64,000 bases of DNA from Megaleporinus macrocephalus (GCA_021613375.1 CM038716.1:10477897-10541896); one strand, 5' to 3'. Numbered from the stretch's first letter, positions 34,832-49,510 are shown. Numbers and translations: made by a program. The notes: generated from the letters alone by a model not told the origin.

Positions 34832-35925
34832 GATTGAGGTCCTAACTCCAGTTTACAATTTGAGCTGAAGGTTGGGGAACCAGTCTTGAGACCACAAGGT
34901 CACTGGTTCCATGCCCCAAACCGACACGACACTGAAGTGCCCTTGAACAAGACACCCAACTCAACCAGCATGAGCTCAATAAGGTTGACTGGTGATATGG
35001 TGATTGAAGACCTAACTCCAGTTTACAATTTGAGCTGAAGGTTACCACAAGTCTTGAGACCACAAGGTCACTGGTTCCATGCCCCGAACCGACACGACAC
35101 TGAAGTGCCCTTGAACAAGACACCCAACTCAACCAGCATGAGCTCAATAAGGTTGACTGGTGATATGGTGATTGAAGACCTAACTCCAGTTTACAATTTG
35201 GGCTGAAGGTTACAACAAGTCTTGAGACCACAAGGTCACTGGTTCCATACCCCGAACCAACAGGACACTAAAGTGCCCTTGAACAAGACACCCAACTCAA
35301 CCAGCATGAGCTCAATAAGGTTGACTGGTGATATGGTGATTGAAGGCCTAACTCCAGTTTACAATATGAGCTGAAGGTTACCACAAGTCTTGAGACCACA
35401 AGGTCACTGGTTCCATGCCCCGAACCGACACGACACTGAAGTGCCCTTGAACAAGACACCCAACCCAACCAGCATGAGCTCAATAAGGTTGACTGGTGAT
35501 ATGGTGATTGAGGTCCTAACTCCAGTTTACAATTTGGGCTGAAGGTTGGGGAACCAGTCTTGAGACCACAAGGCCACTGGCTCCATGCCCCGAACCGACA
35601 CGACACTGAAGTGCCCTTGAACAAGACACCCAACTCAACCAGCATGAGCTCAATAAGGTTGACTGGTGATATGGTGATTGAAGACCTAACTCCAGTTTAC
35701 AATTTGGGCTGAAGGTTACCACAAGTCTTGAGACCACAAGGTCACTGGTTCCATACCCCGAACCAACAGGACACTAAAGTGCCCTTGAACAAGACACCCA
35801 ACTCAACCAGCATGAGCTCAATAAGGTTGACTGGTGATATGGTGATTGAGGTCCTAACTCAATCTGAAGGGCTGAAGGTTAGGGAACCAGTCTTGGATCC
35901 ATGCCCCGAACCAACAGGACACTAT
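34832..35925 (+). repeat. 169-bp SINE-derived satellite, ~7 units (copy B)
   Basis: Same units as 5360-7310 with box-B-like GGTTCCATGCC and GTGCCCTTGAACAAGACACC. About five fewer units. The last unit is broken differently (TAACTCAATCTGAAGG), so the end of the array was rearranged. Confidence 0.85.
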
Positions 35926-36404
35926 TTGTACTGAAGTCTCTCTTTATGGCAACTTTACAAATTGGAGTATATCTTGCTCAAGCTTTTGGGTTCAGGTCCC
36001 TTCCTTGATCTGCCATGACCTTGACCTCATGTTCATGAATACCTTAGGTTCAGCGCCCACAGTCCTGATTCTAACATTAACGTCCTAACATTCTGCTCCA
36101 GTTTCCAATACTGGGACTGGTACTTTGGTTACTGGTACTCTGGTACTGCTTGTGATTCCTTCTCTTGCTAAACTTAACAGCTTGGTGTTCCATAACTTGC
36201 TTCATTTCCTGATTAAGGTCCACAACTTTATGTCCCAACCTTGCTGAAGGTGACAACTCGGCTTCAGAATCTTGGACCAAATGGAATTTGGTTATAGAGG
36301 TGGGCACCTATTGATACCTCAAGAAAATCTATGTCTGAGTGAAATTTAATACTTTAATAGTTTACAATGTTGGGTTTAATTTCCCACTGAAGTTCATAAC
36401 TTTA
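35926..36404. repeat. Eroded left flank of the 32-bp array (copy B)
   Basis: Counterpart of 7311-7765. Has a small local duplication TACTGGTACTCTGGTACTG near 36129 that copy A lacks. Confidence 0.5.
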
Positions 36405-39400
36405 GGTTCAGTAACTTTTCTATATATATGCAACCTGGGGTTCAGTAACTTTCTTGTATTTACAACCTGGGGTTCAGTAACTTTCTTATATTTACAACCT
36501 GGGGTTCAGTAACTTTCTTATATTTACAACTTGGGGCTCAGTAACTTTCTTATGTTTACAACCTGGGGTTCAGTAACTTTCTTATATATACAACCTGGGG
36601 CTCAGTAACTTTCTTATATTTACAACCTGGGGTCCAGTAACTTTCTTATATTTACAACCTGGGGTTCAGTAACTTTCTTATAAATACAACCTGGGGTTCA
36701 GTAACTTTCTTATATATACAACCTGGGGCTCAGTAACTTTCTTATATATACAACCTGGGGCTCAGTAACTTTCTTATATTTACAACCTGAGGTCCAGTAA
36801 CTTATATATACAACCTGGGGCTCAGTAACTTTCTTATATATATACAACCTGGGGTCCAGTAACTTTCTTATATATACAACCTGGGGCTCAGTAACTTTCT
36901 TATATATACAACCTGGGGTTCAGTAACTTTCTTATATTTAAAACCTGGGGTCCAGTAACTTTCTTATATATACAACCTGGGGCTCAGTAACTTTCTTATA
37001 TATACAACCTGGGGCTCAGTAACTTTCTTATATATACAACCTGGGGTTCAGTAACTTTCTTATATATACAACCTGGGGTTCAGTAACTTTCTTGTATTTA
37101 CAACCTGGGGTTAAGTAACTTTCATATTTACAACCTGGGGTTCAGTAACTTTTATATATATACAACCTGGAATTCAGTAACTTTCATATTTACAACCTGG
37201 GGTTCAGTAACTTTTATATATATACAACCTGGGGTTCAGTAATTTTTATATTTACAACCTGGGGTTCAGTAACTTTCTTATATATACAACCTGGGGTTCA
37301 GTAACTTTCTTATATATACAACCTGGGGTTCAGTAACTTTCTTATATATACAACCTGGGGTCCAGTAACTTTCTTATATTTACAACCTGGGGTTCAGTAA
37401 CTTTCTTATATATACAACCTGGGGCTCAGTAACTTTCTTATATATACAACCTGGGGTTCAGTAATTTTCTTGTATTTACAACCTGGGGTTCAGTAATTTT
37501 CTTGTATTTACAACCTGGGTTCAGTAATTTTCTTGTATTTACAACCTGGGTTCAGTAACTTTCTTATATATACAACCTGGGGTTCAGTAACTTTCTTGTA
37601 TTTACAACCTGGGGTTAAGTAACTTTCATATTTACAACCTGGGGTTCAGTAACTTTTATATATATACAACCTGGAATTCAGTAACTTTCATATTTACAAC
37701 CTGGGGTTCAGTAACTTTTATATATATACAACCTGGGGTCCAGTAACTTTCATATTTACAACCTGGGGTTCAGTAACTTTCTTATATATACAACCTGGGG
37801 TTCAGTAACTTTCTTATATATACAACCTGGGGTTCAGTAACTTTCTTATATATACAAACTGGGGTTCAGTAACTTTCTTATATATACAACCTGGGGTTCA
37901 GTAACTTTTTTTATATTTACAACCTGGGGTTCAGTAACTTTCTTGTATTTACAACCTGGGGTTCTGTAACTTTCTTGTATTTACAACCTGGGGTCCAGTA
38001 ACTTTCTTATATTTACAACCTGGGGTCCAGTAACTTTCTTATATATACAACCTGGGGTCCAGTAACTTTCTTATATATACAACCTGGGGCTCAGTAACTT
38101 TCTTATATATACAACCTGGGGCTCAGTAACTTTCTTATATATACAACCTGGGGTCCAGTAACTTTCTTATATATACAACCTGGGGTTCAGTAACTTTCTT
38201 ATATATACAACCTGGGGTTCAGTAACTTTCATATTTACAACCTGGGGTTCAGTAACTTTCTTATATATACAACCTGGGGTTCAGTAACTTTCTTGTATTT
38301 ACAACCTGGGGTTCAGTAACTTTCTTGTATTTACAACCTGGGGTTCAGTAACTTTCTTATATATACAACCTGGGGTCCAGTAACTTTCATATTTACAACC
38401 TGGGGTTCAGTAACTTTCTTGTATTTACAACCTGGGGTCCAGTAACTTTCATATTTACAACCTGGGGTTCAGTAACTTTTATATATATACAACCTGGGGT
38501 TCAGTAACTTTCTTATATATACAACCTGGGGTCCAGTAACTTTCATATTTACAACCTGGGGTTCAGTAACTTTCTTGTATTTACAACCTGGGGTCCAGTA
38601 ACTTTCATATTTACAACCTGGGGTTCAGTAACTTTCTTGTATTTACAACCTGGGGTCCAGTAACTTTCATATTTACAACCTGTGGTTCTGTAACTTTCTT
38701 ATATTTACAACCTGGGGTTCAGTAACTTTCTTATGAATACAACCTGGGGTCCAGTAACTTTCTTATATATACAACCTGGGGCTCAGTAACTTTCTTATAT
38801 ATACAACCTGGGGTTCAGTAACTTTCTTATATTTACAACCTGAGGTCCAGTAACTTATATATACAACCTGGGGCTCAGTAACTTTCTTATATATACAACC
38901 TGGGGTCCAGTAACTTTCTTATATATACAACCTGGGGCTCAGTAACTTTCTTATATATACAACCTGGGGTTCAGTAACTTTCTTATATTTACAACCTGGG
39001 GTCCAGTAACTTTCTTATATATACAACCTGGGGCTCAGTAACTTTCTTATATATACAACCTGGGGTTCAGTAACTTTCTTATATATACAACCTGGGGTTC
39101 AGTAATTTTCTTGTATTTACAACCTGGGTTCAGTAATTTTCTTGTATTTACAACCTGGGTTCAGTAACTTTCTTATATATACAACCTGGGGTTCAGTAAC
39201 TTTCTTGTATTTACAACCTGGGGTTAAGTAACTTTCATATTTACAACCTGGGGTTCAGTAACTTTTATATATATACAACCTGGAATTCAGTAACTTTCAT
39301 ATTTACAACCTGGGGTTCAGTAACTTTTATATATATATATACAACCTGGGGTCCAGTAACTTTCATATTTACAACCTGGGGTTCAGTAACTTTCTTATAT

Positions 39401-41337
39401 ATACAACCTGGGGTTCAGTAACTTTCTTATATATACAACCTGGGGTTCAGTAATTTTCTTATATATACAAACTGGGGTTCAGTAACTTTCTTATATATAC
39501 AACCTGGGGTTCAGTAACTTTTTTTATATTTACAACCTGGGGTTCAGTAACTTTCTTGTATTTACAACCTGGGGTTCTGTAACTTTCTTGTATTTACAAC
39601 CTGGGGTCCAGTAACTTTCTTATATTTACAACCTGGGGTCCAGTAACTTTCTTATATATACAACCTGGGGTCCAGTAACTTTCTTATATATACAACCTGG
39701 GGCTCAGTAACTTTCTTATATATACAACCTGGGGTCCAGTAACTTTCTTATATATACAACCTGGGGTTCAGTAACTTTCTTATATATACAACCTGGGGTT
39801 CAGTAACTTTCTTATATTTACAACCTGGGGTTCAGTAACTTTCTTATATATACAACCTGGGGTTCAGTAACTTTCTTGTATTTACAACCTGGGGTTCAGT
39901 AACTTTCTTGTATTTACAACCTGGGGTTCAGTAACTTTCTTATATATACAACCTGGGGTCCAGTAACTTTCATATTTACAACCTGGGGTTCAGTAACTTT
40001 CTTGTATTTACAACCTGGGGTCCAGTAACTTTCATATTTACAACCTGGGGTTCAGTAACTTTTATATATATACAACCTGGGGTTCAGTAACTTTCTTATA
40101 TATACAACCTGGGGTCCAGTAACTTTCATATTTACAACCTGGGGTTCAGTAACTTTCTTGTATTTACAACCTGGGGTCCAGTAACTTTCATATTTACAAC
40201 CTGGGGTTCAGTAACTTTCTTGTATTTACAACCTGGGGTCCAGTAACTTTCATATTTACAACCTGTGGTTCTGTAACTTTCTTATATTTACAACCTGGGG
40301 TTCAGTAACTTTCTTATATATACAACCTGGAGTTCAGTAACTTTCTTATATATACAACCTGGAGTTCAGTAACTTTCTTATATTTACAACCTGGGGCTCA
40401 GTAACTTTCTTATATTTACCACCTGGGGCTCAGGAACTTTCTTATATATACAACCTGGGGTTCAGTAACTTTCTTATATATACAACCTGGGGTCCAGTAA
40501 CTTTCTTATATTTACAACCTGGGATCCAGTAACTTTCTTATATTTACAACCTGGGGTTCAGTAACTTTCTTATATATACAACCTGGGGTCCAGTAACTTT
40601 CTTATATATACAACCTGGGGTCCAGTAACTTTCTTATATATACAACCTGGGGCTCAGTAACTTTCTTATATATACAACCTGGGGCTCAGTAACTTTCTTA
40701 TATATACAACCTGGGGTCCAGTAACTTTCTTATATATACAACCTGGGGTTCAGTAACTTTCTTATATATACAACCTGGGGTTCAGTAACTTTCATATTTA
40801 CAACCTGGGGTTCAGTAACTTTCTTATATATACAACCTGGGGTTCAGTAACTTTCTCATATATACAACCTGTGGTTCTGTAACTTTCTTATATTTACAAC
40901 CTGGGGTTCAGTAACTTTCTTATATATACAACCTGGGGTTCAGTAACTTTCTTATATATACAACCTGTGGTTCTGTAACTTTCTTATATTTACAACCTGG
41001 GGTTCAGTAACTTTCTTATATTTACAACCTGGGGTTCAGTAACTTTCTTATATTTACCACCTGGGGCTCAGGAACTTTCTTATATTTACAACCTGGGGTC
41101 CAGTAACTTTCTTATATATACAACCTGGGGTCCAGTAACTTTCTTATATATACAACCTGGGGTCCAGTAACTTTCTTATATTTACAACCTGGGGTTCAGT
41201 AACTTTCTTATATATACAACCTGGGGTTCAGTAACTTTCTTATATATACAACCTGGGGCTCAGTAACTTTCTTATATATACAACCTGGGGTTCAGTAACT
41301 TTCTTATATATACAACCTGGGGCTCAGTAACTTGCTT
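36405..41337. repeat. 32-bp minisatellite, ~154 units (copy B)
   Basis: Same family as 7766-11149 but about 1.5 kb longer. Blocks containing TTAAGTAACTTTCATATT recur near 37110, 37615 and 39228, showing that multi-unit segments were duplicated. A unit type with CCTGTGGTTCTGTAAC occurs only in this copy. 41338-41590 is the eroded right flank. Confidence 0.95.
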
Positions 41338-41699
41338 AAGGTCACAAACTAGGATTTGGTACAGAGATTCGGGTATTGTTTTAGGCATCAGTATCTTGCT
41401 TAAGTTTGAACTTTGGATCTTGTACTCTGCTGAGGTTACCGACTTGGGATTCCCTCTCTTGCTTAACTTTACAATTTCGGAGTTCACCAACTTCCTTAAA
41501 GTCACAATTGTGCATTCAGTTCCCTGTTTAAGTTCCCAAGTTGAAGTTCCAACATTTATGAAGGTGAGAATTTGAGTGTGAGTATGAGTATGGTGATCAA
41601 GGTCACATCTCAGAACTCAAAATCTTGGAGAAATTTTGAACTGGGCCAATAAGAAATGGGCCAAGCCCAAAGCACAGTGTTTTTTATATATTGTTTTGT

Positions 41700-43420
41700 A
41701 AAGTCCCGATTTAAACCCCAAACAAACTGTTTGTTCTGGTCAGAGTCCAGATTTAAACTCTAAAGAAACTATTTGTTCTAGTCAGAGTCCAGATTTAAAC
41801 TCTAAAGAAACTATTTGTTCTGGTCAGAGTCCAGATTTAAACCAAAAAGAAAACATTTGTTCTTTTCAGAGTCCAGATTTAAACCCCGTAGAGAATATTT
41901 GTTCTGGTCTGAGTAGAGGTTTAAACCCTAAAGAAACAGTTTGTTCTGGTCAGAGTCCAGATTTAAACCCTAAAGAAACTGTTTGTTCTGGTCAGAGTAC
42001 AGATTTAAACCCTAAAGAAACTGTTTGTTCTGGTCAGAGTACAGATTTAAACCAAAAAGAAAACGTTTGTTCTTTTCAGAGTCCAGATTTAAACCCCGTA
42101 GAGAATATTTGTTCTGGTCTGAGTAGAGGTTTAAACCCTAAAGAAACAGTTTGTTCTGGTCAGAGTCCAGATTTAAACCCTAAAGAAACTGTTTGTTCTG
42201 GTCAGAGTACAGATTTAAACCCTAAAGAAACTGTTTGTTCTGGTCAGAGTACAGATTTAAACCCTAAAGAAACTGTTTGTTCTGGTCAGAGTACAGATTT
42301 AAACCAAAAAGAAAACGTTTGTTCTTTTCAGAGTCCAGATTTAAACCCCGTAGAGAATATTTGTTCTGGTCTGAGTAGAGGTTTAAACCCTAAAGAAACA
42401 GTTTGTTCTGGTCAGAGTCCAGATTTAAACCCTAAGAAACTGTTTGTTCTGGTCAGAGTCTAGATTTAAACCCGGTAGAGAATATTTGGCCCGGTCAGAG
42501 TCCAGATTGTAACCATATAGACAATATTTCTTTTGGTTAGAGTCCAAATTTTTAAACCAGTAGACAATATTTGGCCCAGTCAGAGTCCAGACTGTAACCA
42601 TATAGACAATATTTGTTCTGTTTAGAGTCCAGATTTAAACCCAGTAGAGAATATTTGGCCCGGTCAGAGTGCAGATTTAAACCCTAAAGAAAATGTTTGT
42701 TCTGGTCAGAGTACAGATTTAAACCCTAAAGAAACTGTTTGTTCTGGTCAGAGTACAGATTTAAACCAAAAAGAAAACGTTTGTTCTTTTCAGAGTCCAG
42801 ATTTAAACCCCGTAGAGAATATTTGTTCTGGTCTGAGTAGAGGTTTAAACCCTAAAGAAACAGTTTGTTCTGGTCAGAGTCCAGATTTAAACCCTAAAGA
42901 AACTGTTTGTTCTGGTCAGAGTCTAGATTTAAACCCGGTAGAGAATATTTGGCCCGGTCAGAGTCCAGATTGTAACCATATAGACAATATTTCTTTTGGT
43001 TAGAGTCCAAATTTTTAAACCAGTAGACAATATTTGGCCCAGTCAGAGTCCAGACTGTAACCATATAGACAATATTTGTTCTGTTTAGAGTCCAGATTTA
43101 AACCCAGTAGAGAATATTTGGCCCGGTCAGAGTCCAGATTTAAACCCTGTAGAGAATATTTGGCCCGGTCAGAGTCCAGATTTAAACCCTGTAGAGAATA
43201 TTTGGCTCGGTCAGAGTCCAGATTTAAACCCAGTAGAGAATATTTGGCCCGGTCAGAGTCCAGATTTAAACCCTGTAGAGAATATTTGGCTCGGTCAGAG
43301 TCCAGATTTAAACCCAGTAGAGAATATTTGGCCCGGTCAGAGTCCAGATTTAAACCCTGTAGAGAATATTTGGCCCGGTCAGAGTCCAGATTTAAACCCT
43401 GTAGAGAATATTTGTTCTTG
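41700..43420 (+). repeat. 42-bp Tc1-motif minisatellite, ~41 units (copy B)
   Basis: Same units as 11512-12978. One A is missing near 42434 (CCTAAGAAAC), which breaks the frame that is open in copy A. A stretch of about 460 bp, with the TGTAACCATATAGACAATAT and GTTAGAGTCCAAATTT units, occurs twice (42463 and 42921) against once in copy A. 43421-43914 is unique spacer. Confidence 0.9.
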
Positions 43421-43914
43421 TGTCATGGTCGATTCTATGGTAAAGAATTTTGTAGATAAGGTTTCTTTTGAGAGATTTTTGGGGATTTCCTACTAGCAAC
43501 CTATCTCAGTGCTCATCAGGTGTGTCAGTCAGACTCACTCGGCATTAGCCACACACAGTTAGACAGATGTTGTTCACACAGTCTGTTTCACTTGAAACGA
43601 GCTACTGTTCTTGGGAAAGCCGGCTGAGAAATCAATTCTGTGCAATGATATCCAGTTATAGGACACAGACTATGGTCATCTTAGGCTTTCTTTCAAATGT
43701 AAGCCCCAAAAAAACCCACAAACGAAACCAAATGTAATCATACTTCCTGTCGTACAAAGATACACATCTTCAGCTGTTCAAAAGCTTTGCTTCTCTCTAA
43801 AGCTCTACCTTCCACTCAGCCCAGCAGGAGCATCCCCAGTTTCACCAGTCTGTTTAACTAGCCTTCAAAGTGACTGTTTACTAATTGCCCACCTCCTGGT
43901 TCCTATTGGTATAG

Positions 43915-45520
43915 TAAAGCTCCACCACTGGACTCTGGAGTGGTGTAAAGCTCCACCACTGGACTGTGGAGTTAATGTAAAGCTCCACCACTAGACTCTG
44001 GAGTGGAGTAAAGCTCCACCACTGGACTGTGGAGTTAATGTAAAGCTCCACCACTAGACTCTGGAGTGGAGTAAAGCTCCACCACTGGACTGTGGAGTTA
44101 ATGTAAAGCTCCACCACTAGACTCTGGAGTGGGGTACAGCTCCACCACTGGACTGTGGAGTTAATGTAAAGCTCCACCACTAGACTCTGGAGTGGGGTAC
44201 AGCTCCACCACTGGACTCTGGAGTGGGGTACAGCTCCACCACTGGACTCTGGAGTGGTGTAAAGCTCCACCACTGGACTGTGGAGTTAATGTAAAGCTCC
44301 ACCACTAGACTCTGGAGTGGTGTAAAGCTCCACCACTGGACTCTGGAGTGGCGTAAAGCTCCACCAATGGACTCTGGAGTGGTGTACAGCTCTACCACTG
44401 GACTCTGGAGTGGTGTAAAGCTCCACCACTAGACTCTGGAGTGGCGTAAAGCTCCACCAATGGACTCTGGAGTGGTGTAAAGCTCCACCACTAGACTCTG
44501 GAGTGGCGTAAAGCTCCACCAATGGACTCTGGAGTGGTGTACAGCTCTACCACTGGACTCTGGAGTGGCGTAAAGCTCCACCACTGGACTCTGGAGTGGC
44601 GTAAAGCTCCACCACTGGACTGTGGAGTTAATGTAAAGCTCCACCACTAGACTCTGGAGTGGAGTAAAGCTCCACCACTGGACTGTGGAGTTAATGTAAA
44701 GCTCCACCACTAGACTCTGGAGTGGAGTAAAGCTCCACCACTGGACTGTGGAGTTAATGTAAAGCTCCACCACTAGACTCTGGAGTGGAGTAAAGCTCCA
44801 CCACTGGACTGTGGAGTTAATGTAAAGCTCCACCACTAGACTCTGGAGTGGGGTACAGCTCCACCACTGGACTGTGGAGTTAATGTAAAGCTCCACCACT
44901 AGACTCTGGAGTGGGGTACAGCTCCACCACTGGACTCTGGAGTGGGGTACAGCTCCACCACTGGACTCTGGAGTGGTGTAAAGCTCCACCACTGGACTGT
45001 GGAGTTAATGTAAAGCTCCACCACTAGACTCTGGAGTGGTGTAAAGCTCCACCACTGGACTCTGGAGTGGTGTACAGCTCTACCACTGGACTCTGGAGTG
45101 GTGTAAAGCTCCACCACTAGACTCTGGAGTGGCGTAAAGCTCCACCAATGGACTCTGGAGTGGTGTACAGCTCTACCACTGGACTCTGGAGTGGCGTAAA
45201 GCTCCACCACTGGACTCTGGAGTGGCGTAAAGCTCCACCACTGGACTCTGGAGTGGCGTAAAGCTCCACCACTGGACTCTGGAGTGGCGTAAAGCTCCAC
45301 CACTGGACTCTGGAGTGGTGTACAGCTCTACCACTGGACTCTGGAGTGGGGTACAGCTCCACCACTGGACTCTGGAGTGGGGTACAGCTCCACCACTGGA
45401 CTCTGGAGTGGTGTAAGGCTCCACCACTGGACTCTGGAGTGGCGTAAAGCTCCACCACTGGACTCTGGAGTTAATGTAAAGCTCCACCACTAAACTCTGG
45501 AGTGGCTCCACCACTGGTCT
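43915..45520. repeat. 31-bp minisatellite, ~52 units (copy B)
   Basis: Same family as 13474-14322 but nearly twice as long. A multi-unit block with GGACTGTGGAGTTAATGTAA units is duplicated at 43950-44290 and 44610-45010. Linker GGAGTAAAGCT appears only here. 45521-46202 is unique sequence. Confidence 0.95.
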
Positions 45521-46202
45521 TCTGGAGGAATCTGGGTGTGGAGGATGAAAATAGGAGATGCTACCTACCGGAATTTATAGTGCCAACATGTTTTGTGGAG
45601 GGGGATGATGGTCTAGGTGGGTTAGAGGTGGGCGTTCAGGGTTTGGTATGAACCACTGGTTCCCATTTGAGTCAGTTCTTGTTTCTGAATGTGTGGTGGA
45701 ACAACATCCACAGTTAAGGAGACAATTAGATGGTTGTAGCAATGAGCTGTATGAATCAGTGTACCATTGTCTCAGATGACCTCCACATGACTCACAAAAC
45801 ATGATACCATCAGATCCCAGTCATGTTATCTTTCTGTTTCTCTTTGAGTCTCTCGCTCTGGTACAAGAATAGGATCTGATAGGACACGACTGTGGTCACC
45901 ACTAGAACTCAATAGTCACCCAAATAACACAAAAACCTTCAGTCAAAATACATCCCCACTGACCGCCCCAGGCCCCCTCCCACCCCAGCATGAGTGCAAA
46001 TACAAGTGCAACTCACTCTCTGGTCGAGACCACTCCTCCACTCCTCATTACAATCAGAGGAAGCCTCTTCTGGCTGATCAATGGCTTATAAATACGACAA
46101 CACTGTTGCTCTTCAGAACCCACCTTTAGCCATCGCTCCTCATTTTTTCATTCAGAAACAGAAGGAATTGCTTTCTTTGGTACTGTGTGGACCCTCGCTC
46201 TG

Positions 46203-47761
46203 AAGTGATGGAAAGATCGATCGGCTATGTATCGGTATCGGACGATTTTTAATCAAAATATGTGTATCAGCCGATATTTTTCTAATTTAGTCGATCCCGG
46301 GAGCCGATCGATGACGCTAAACAAATGAGCCTAATTTCTGTATTTCCAGCTAGCTTTACCTCGAAAACCTCTCCGACCAGGTCCCTGCAATTCCTATCCG
46401 AACCACTAGGTGCAAATACACACCCTTTCAGTTTCCACAGACTGACTAAAGCAGCGGCCTCGCGAGAACAGTTTGCGTTCATGGCATTATGCTGATAGAA
46501 AACAGAGATGGACCGATCAGCGTTTTTGAGGCCGATTCTGATCACCAATCACCTTTCAGCAAGATCGGCCGATAGCCGATACCGATCGAGGGCGGGGCTG
46601 TAAGCCACGGCTGGACTACATGTAGTCATGAAACCTGGTCTAAACTGGTTTATTATCATTTTTAAGGAGCTCATATGAAACAGTATAATATTTTAACTAA
46701 ATTAGAAGTTGGTCTAAATTAGAAGCTGGTCTATGTGGAGTAAACCGCTTGATAAGCTCCAGAAGAGCCACATCTGAAGAGTATCTCTACTAGGAGCAGC
46801 AGAGCGTGGATCCAGGTGGAACATTAAGCAGCAGAATGAACGTCTTCTACAGCCGAGAAGAGCTGCTTATCTAGAACTAGAAACTCAATCACTCTGGCTG
46901 TGGTTCTTTAGCTCTCTGGCTGTTTCTGCTGCTGTTCTGTTGGTACCGGTCAGATCTGGTCTGTAGGTGTTCTGGGTTGTTTGTTTTGTGTTAGCTGTGT
47001 GTTCTAGCTCTGCTGTTTACTGATACTCACTGTGTTCAGCTGTGTGGTGTCTCTGAAGTGTGTATCAGATTAGTGTGTTAAATGTCTTTGTCTTGGTTGC
47101 CGTGAGAGACGCTGATGTTACTAATTTTACTGATGTTATAAACTGTTATAAAATCACATATTTTGATTAAAAATCGTCCGATACCGATACATAGCTGATC
47201 GATCCTTCCATCTCTAATAGAAAACATCGTCCGTCTGGCAGTTTGTTACCGTATGTGACTCAGACTCATCCAGGACGTTTTTAAAATTAGTAACATCAGC
47301 GTCTCTCACGGCAACCAAGACAAAGACATTTAACTACTAATCTGATACACACTTCAGAGACACCACACAGCTGAACACAGTGAGTATCAGTAAACAGCAG
47401 AGCTAGAACACACACAGCTAACACAAACTAATAACCCAGAACACCTACAGACCAGATCTGACCGGTACCAACAGAACAGCAGCAACAATTCAATATTCTA
47501 CATTTAATGATTACAGATTTAGTTTAAAATAACAGAGTCTGCGTTTAATAACTGCAGTTTTTACTGTATTTAATTCGATTTTAATTAGGATCTAAATGTA
47601 ATGATTACAGTATTGGAGATATTTGTTTTATTTACTTTGTTTATTTACTGATAATTTAGTATTTTAATAGCCCCGCCCTCGATCGGTATTGGCTATCGGC
47701 CGATCTTGCTGAAAGGTGAACGGCGATCGGAATCAGCCTCAAAAACGCTGATCCATCTCTA
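46203..47761 (-). mobile_element. Outer hAT-type element (copy B)
   Basis: Counterpart of 15001-16836, with the same decayed left end and CGCTGATCCATCTCTA right end. A segment near 47655 is missing relative to copy A. Confidence 0.75.
46503..47216 (+). mobile_element. Inner hAT-type element, internally deleted (copy B)
   Basis: Same insertion as copy A, flanked by ATAGAAAA at 46495-46502 and 47217-47224. It is 714 bp instead of 960: the counterpart of about 15948-16196 is gone and replaced by a few bases (TATAAA). The lost part is the arm that pairs with the outer element. Confidence 0.85.
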
Positions 47762-48426
47762 CTTTGTTCTGATAGAAAGTGATCAGATTTGAGAGAAATC
47801 AAAATATGCAGCTTCCATAAATTTCTGTACATGACTGCAGGTGTGAAGTCCCGTCTATCACTTCTGTATATTCCCTTCCCCGACTCGTGTGCACGCTTGT
47901 GCCCACATCCTGCTTTTGCACACATCCTGTAACTGTAAAGAAAGCAGCTACACTCTCAGTTAAAAGTTTGGGCTCACCTACACAGGTTCTTCTTAAGTGT
48001 ACTATATTAATAGTAATAATATTAGTGAGTAAGTGTGAGGAGATGAGAACTATAGAATAGTCGGTATGGAATTATTCCTGGAACAGAATTAAACATCTGG
48101 TTTTCGTGTTTAAAGAATGTTTAGAGGGTCTTTTAGAAATGAGCTCATTTGCTCTGATGCAGGTTTACATACTTTGAACATTCTGACCAGCAGCTTCATG
48201 AGGAGCCACATGAGCTGCTTCTCTAACAGGACTGAAGAAGATAGTGTAGATGCTGAGATCTTGTTCTGATGAACAGAGTTGGGGGTTTTATAGCTCTTAT
48301 AAAAATATACATTCTCATTTTTACATTTATTTATTGTTTTAAAGAAATTTTTGCACATGGGCTCCAACTTCACTATTCACACTCGTCAACCCAAACCAGC
48401 TAGAACATTAAAACCACCTCCTCGTA
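47762..48426. other. Unique sequence (copy B)
   Basis: Counterpart of 16837-17505. No gene recognised. Confidence 0.55.
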
Positions 48427-49149
48427 CCTCCACTCACTGTCCACTGTATCAGCTCCACTGACCATACAGGACCTCCACTCACTGTCCACTGTATCAGCTC
48501 CACTGACCATACAGGACCTCCACTCACTGTCCACTGTATCAGCTCCACTGACCATACAGGACCTCCACTCACTCTCCACTGTATCAGCTCCACTGACCAT
48601 ACAGGACCTCCACTCACTGTCCACTGTATCAGCTCCACTGACCATACAGGACCTCCACTCACTGTCCACTGTATCAGCTCCACTGACCATACAGGACCTC
48701 CACTCACTCTCCACTGTATCAGCTCCACTGACCATACAGGACCTCCACTCACTGTCCACTGTATCAGCTCCACTGACCATACAGGACCTCCACTCACTGT
48801 CCACTGTATCAGCTCCACTGACCATACAGGACCTCCACTCACTCTCCACTGTATCAGCTCCACTGACCATACAGGACCTCCACTCACTGTCCACTGTATC
48901 AGCTCCACTGACCATACAGGACCTCCACTCACTGTCCACTGTATCAGCTCCACTGACCATACAGGACCTCCACTCACTGTCCACTGTATCAGCTCCACTG
49001 ACCATACAGGACCTCCACTCACTGTCCACTGTATCAGCTCCACTGACCATACAGGACCTCCACTCACTGTCCACTGTATCAGCTCCACTGACCATACAGG
49101 ACCTCCACTCACTGTCCACTGTATCAGCTCCACTGACCATACAGGAGCT
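48427..49149. repeat. 45-bp minisatellite, ~16 units (copy B)
   Basis: As 17506-18185, with one unit more and a different pattern of ACTCTCC versus ACTGTCC variants. Confidence 0.95.
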
Positions 49150-49510
49150 CCACTTACAGACTGTAGTTCATCTGATTCTCTGTATACTTTATTACTCTGT
49201 TCTTTAATGATCAGGACCCCCACAGGACCACCACAGAGCAGGTATTATTCAGATGGTGGATCATGCTTAGCACTGCAGGGACACTGACATAGCAGTGGTG
49301 TGTTGTAGTGCGCTGTGCTGGTGTGAGTGGATCAGACACAGCAGTGCCACTGCTTGACTGAGAATCGTCCACCAACCAAAACTATCCAGACAGCAGTGTC
49401 CTGTGGGCGGCGTCCTGTGAGCACTGATGAAGAACTAGAGGAACACAGATGAGCTACTGCTATTAATTGTCTTGAGAAGATGTGAAAAACAATAAAACTG
49501 GTCTGGTGGT
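49150..49510. mobile_element. Dispersed fish DNA element, partial (copy B)
   Basis: Counterpart of 18186-18545, virtually identical. Confidence 0.65.
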
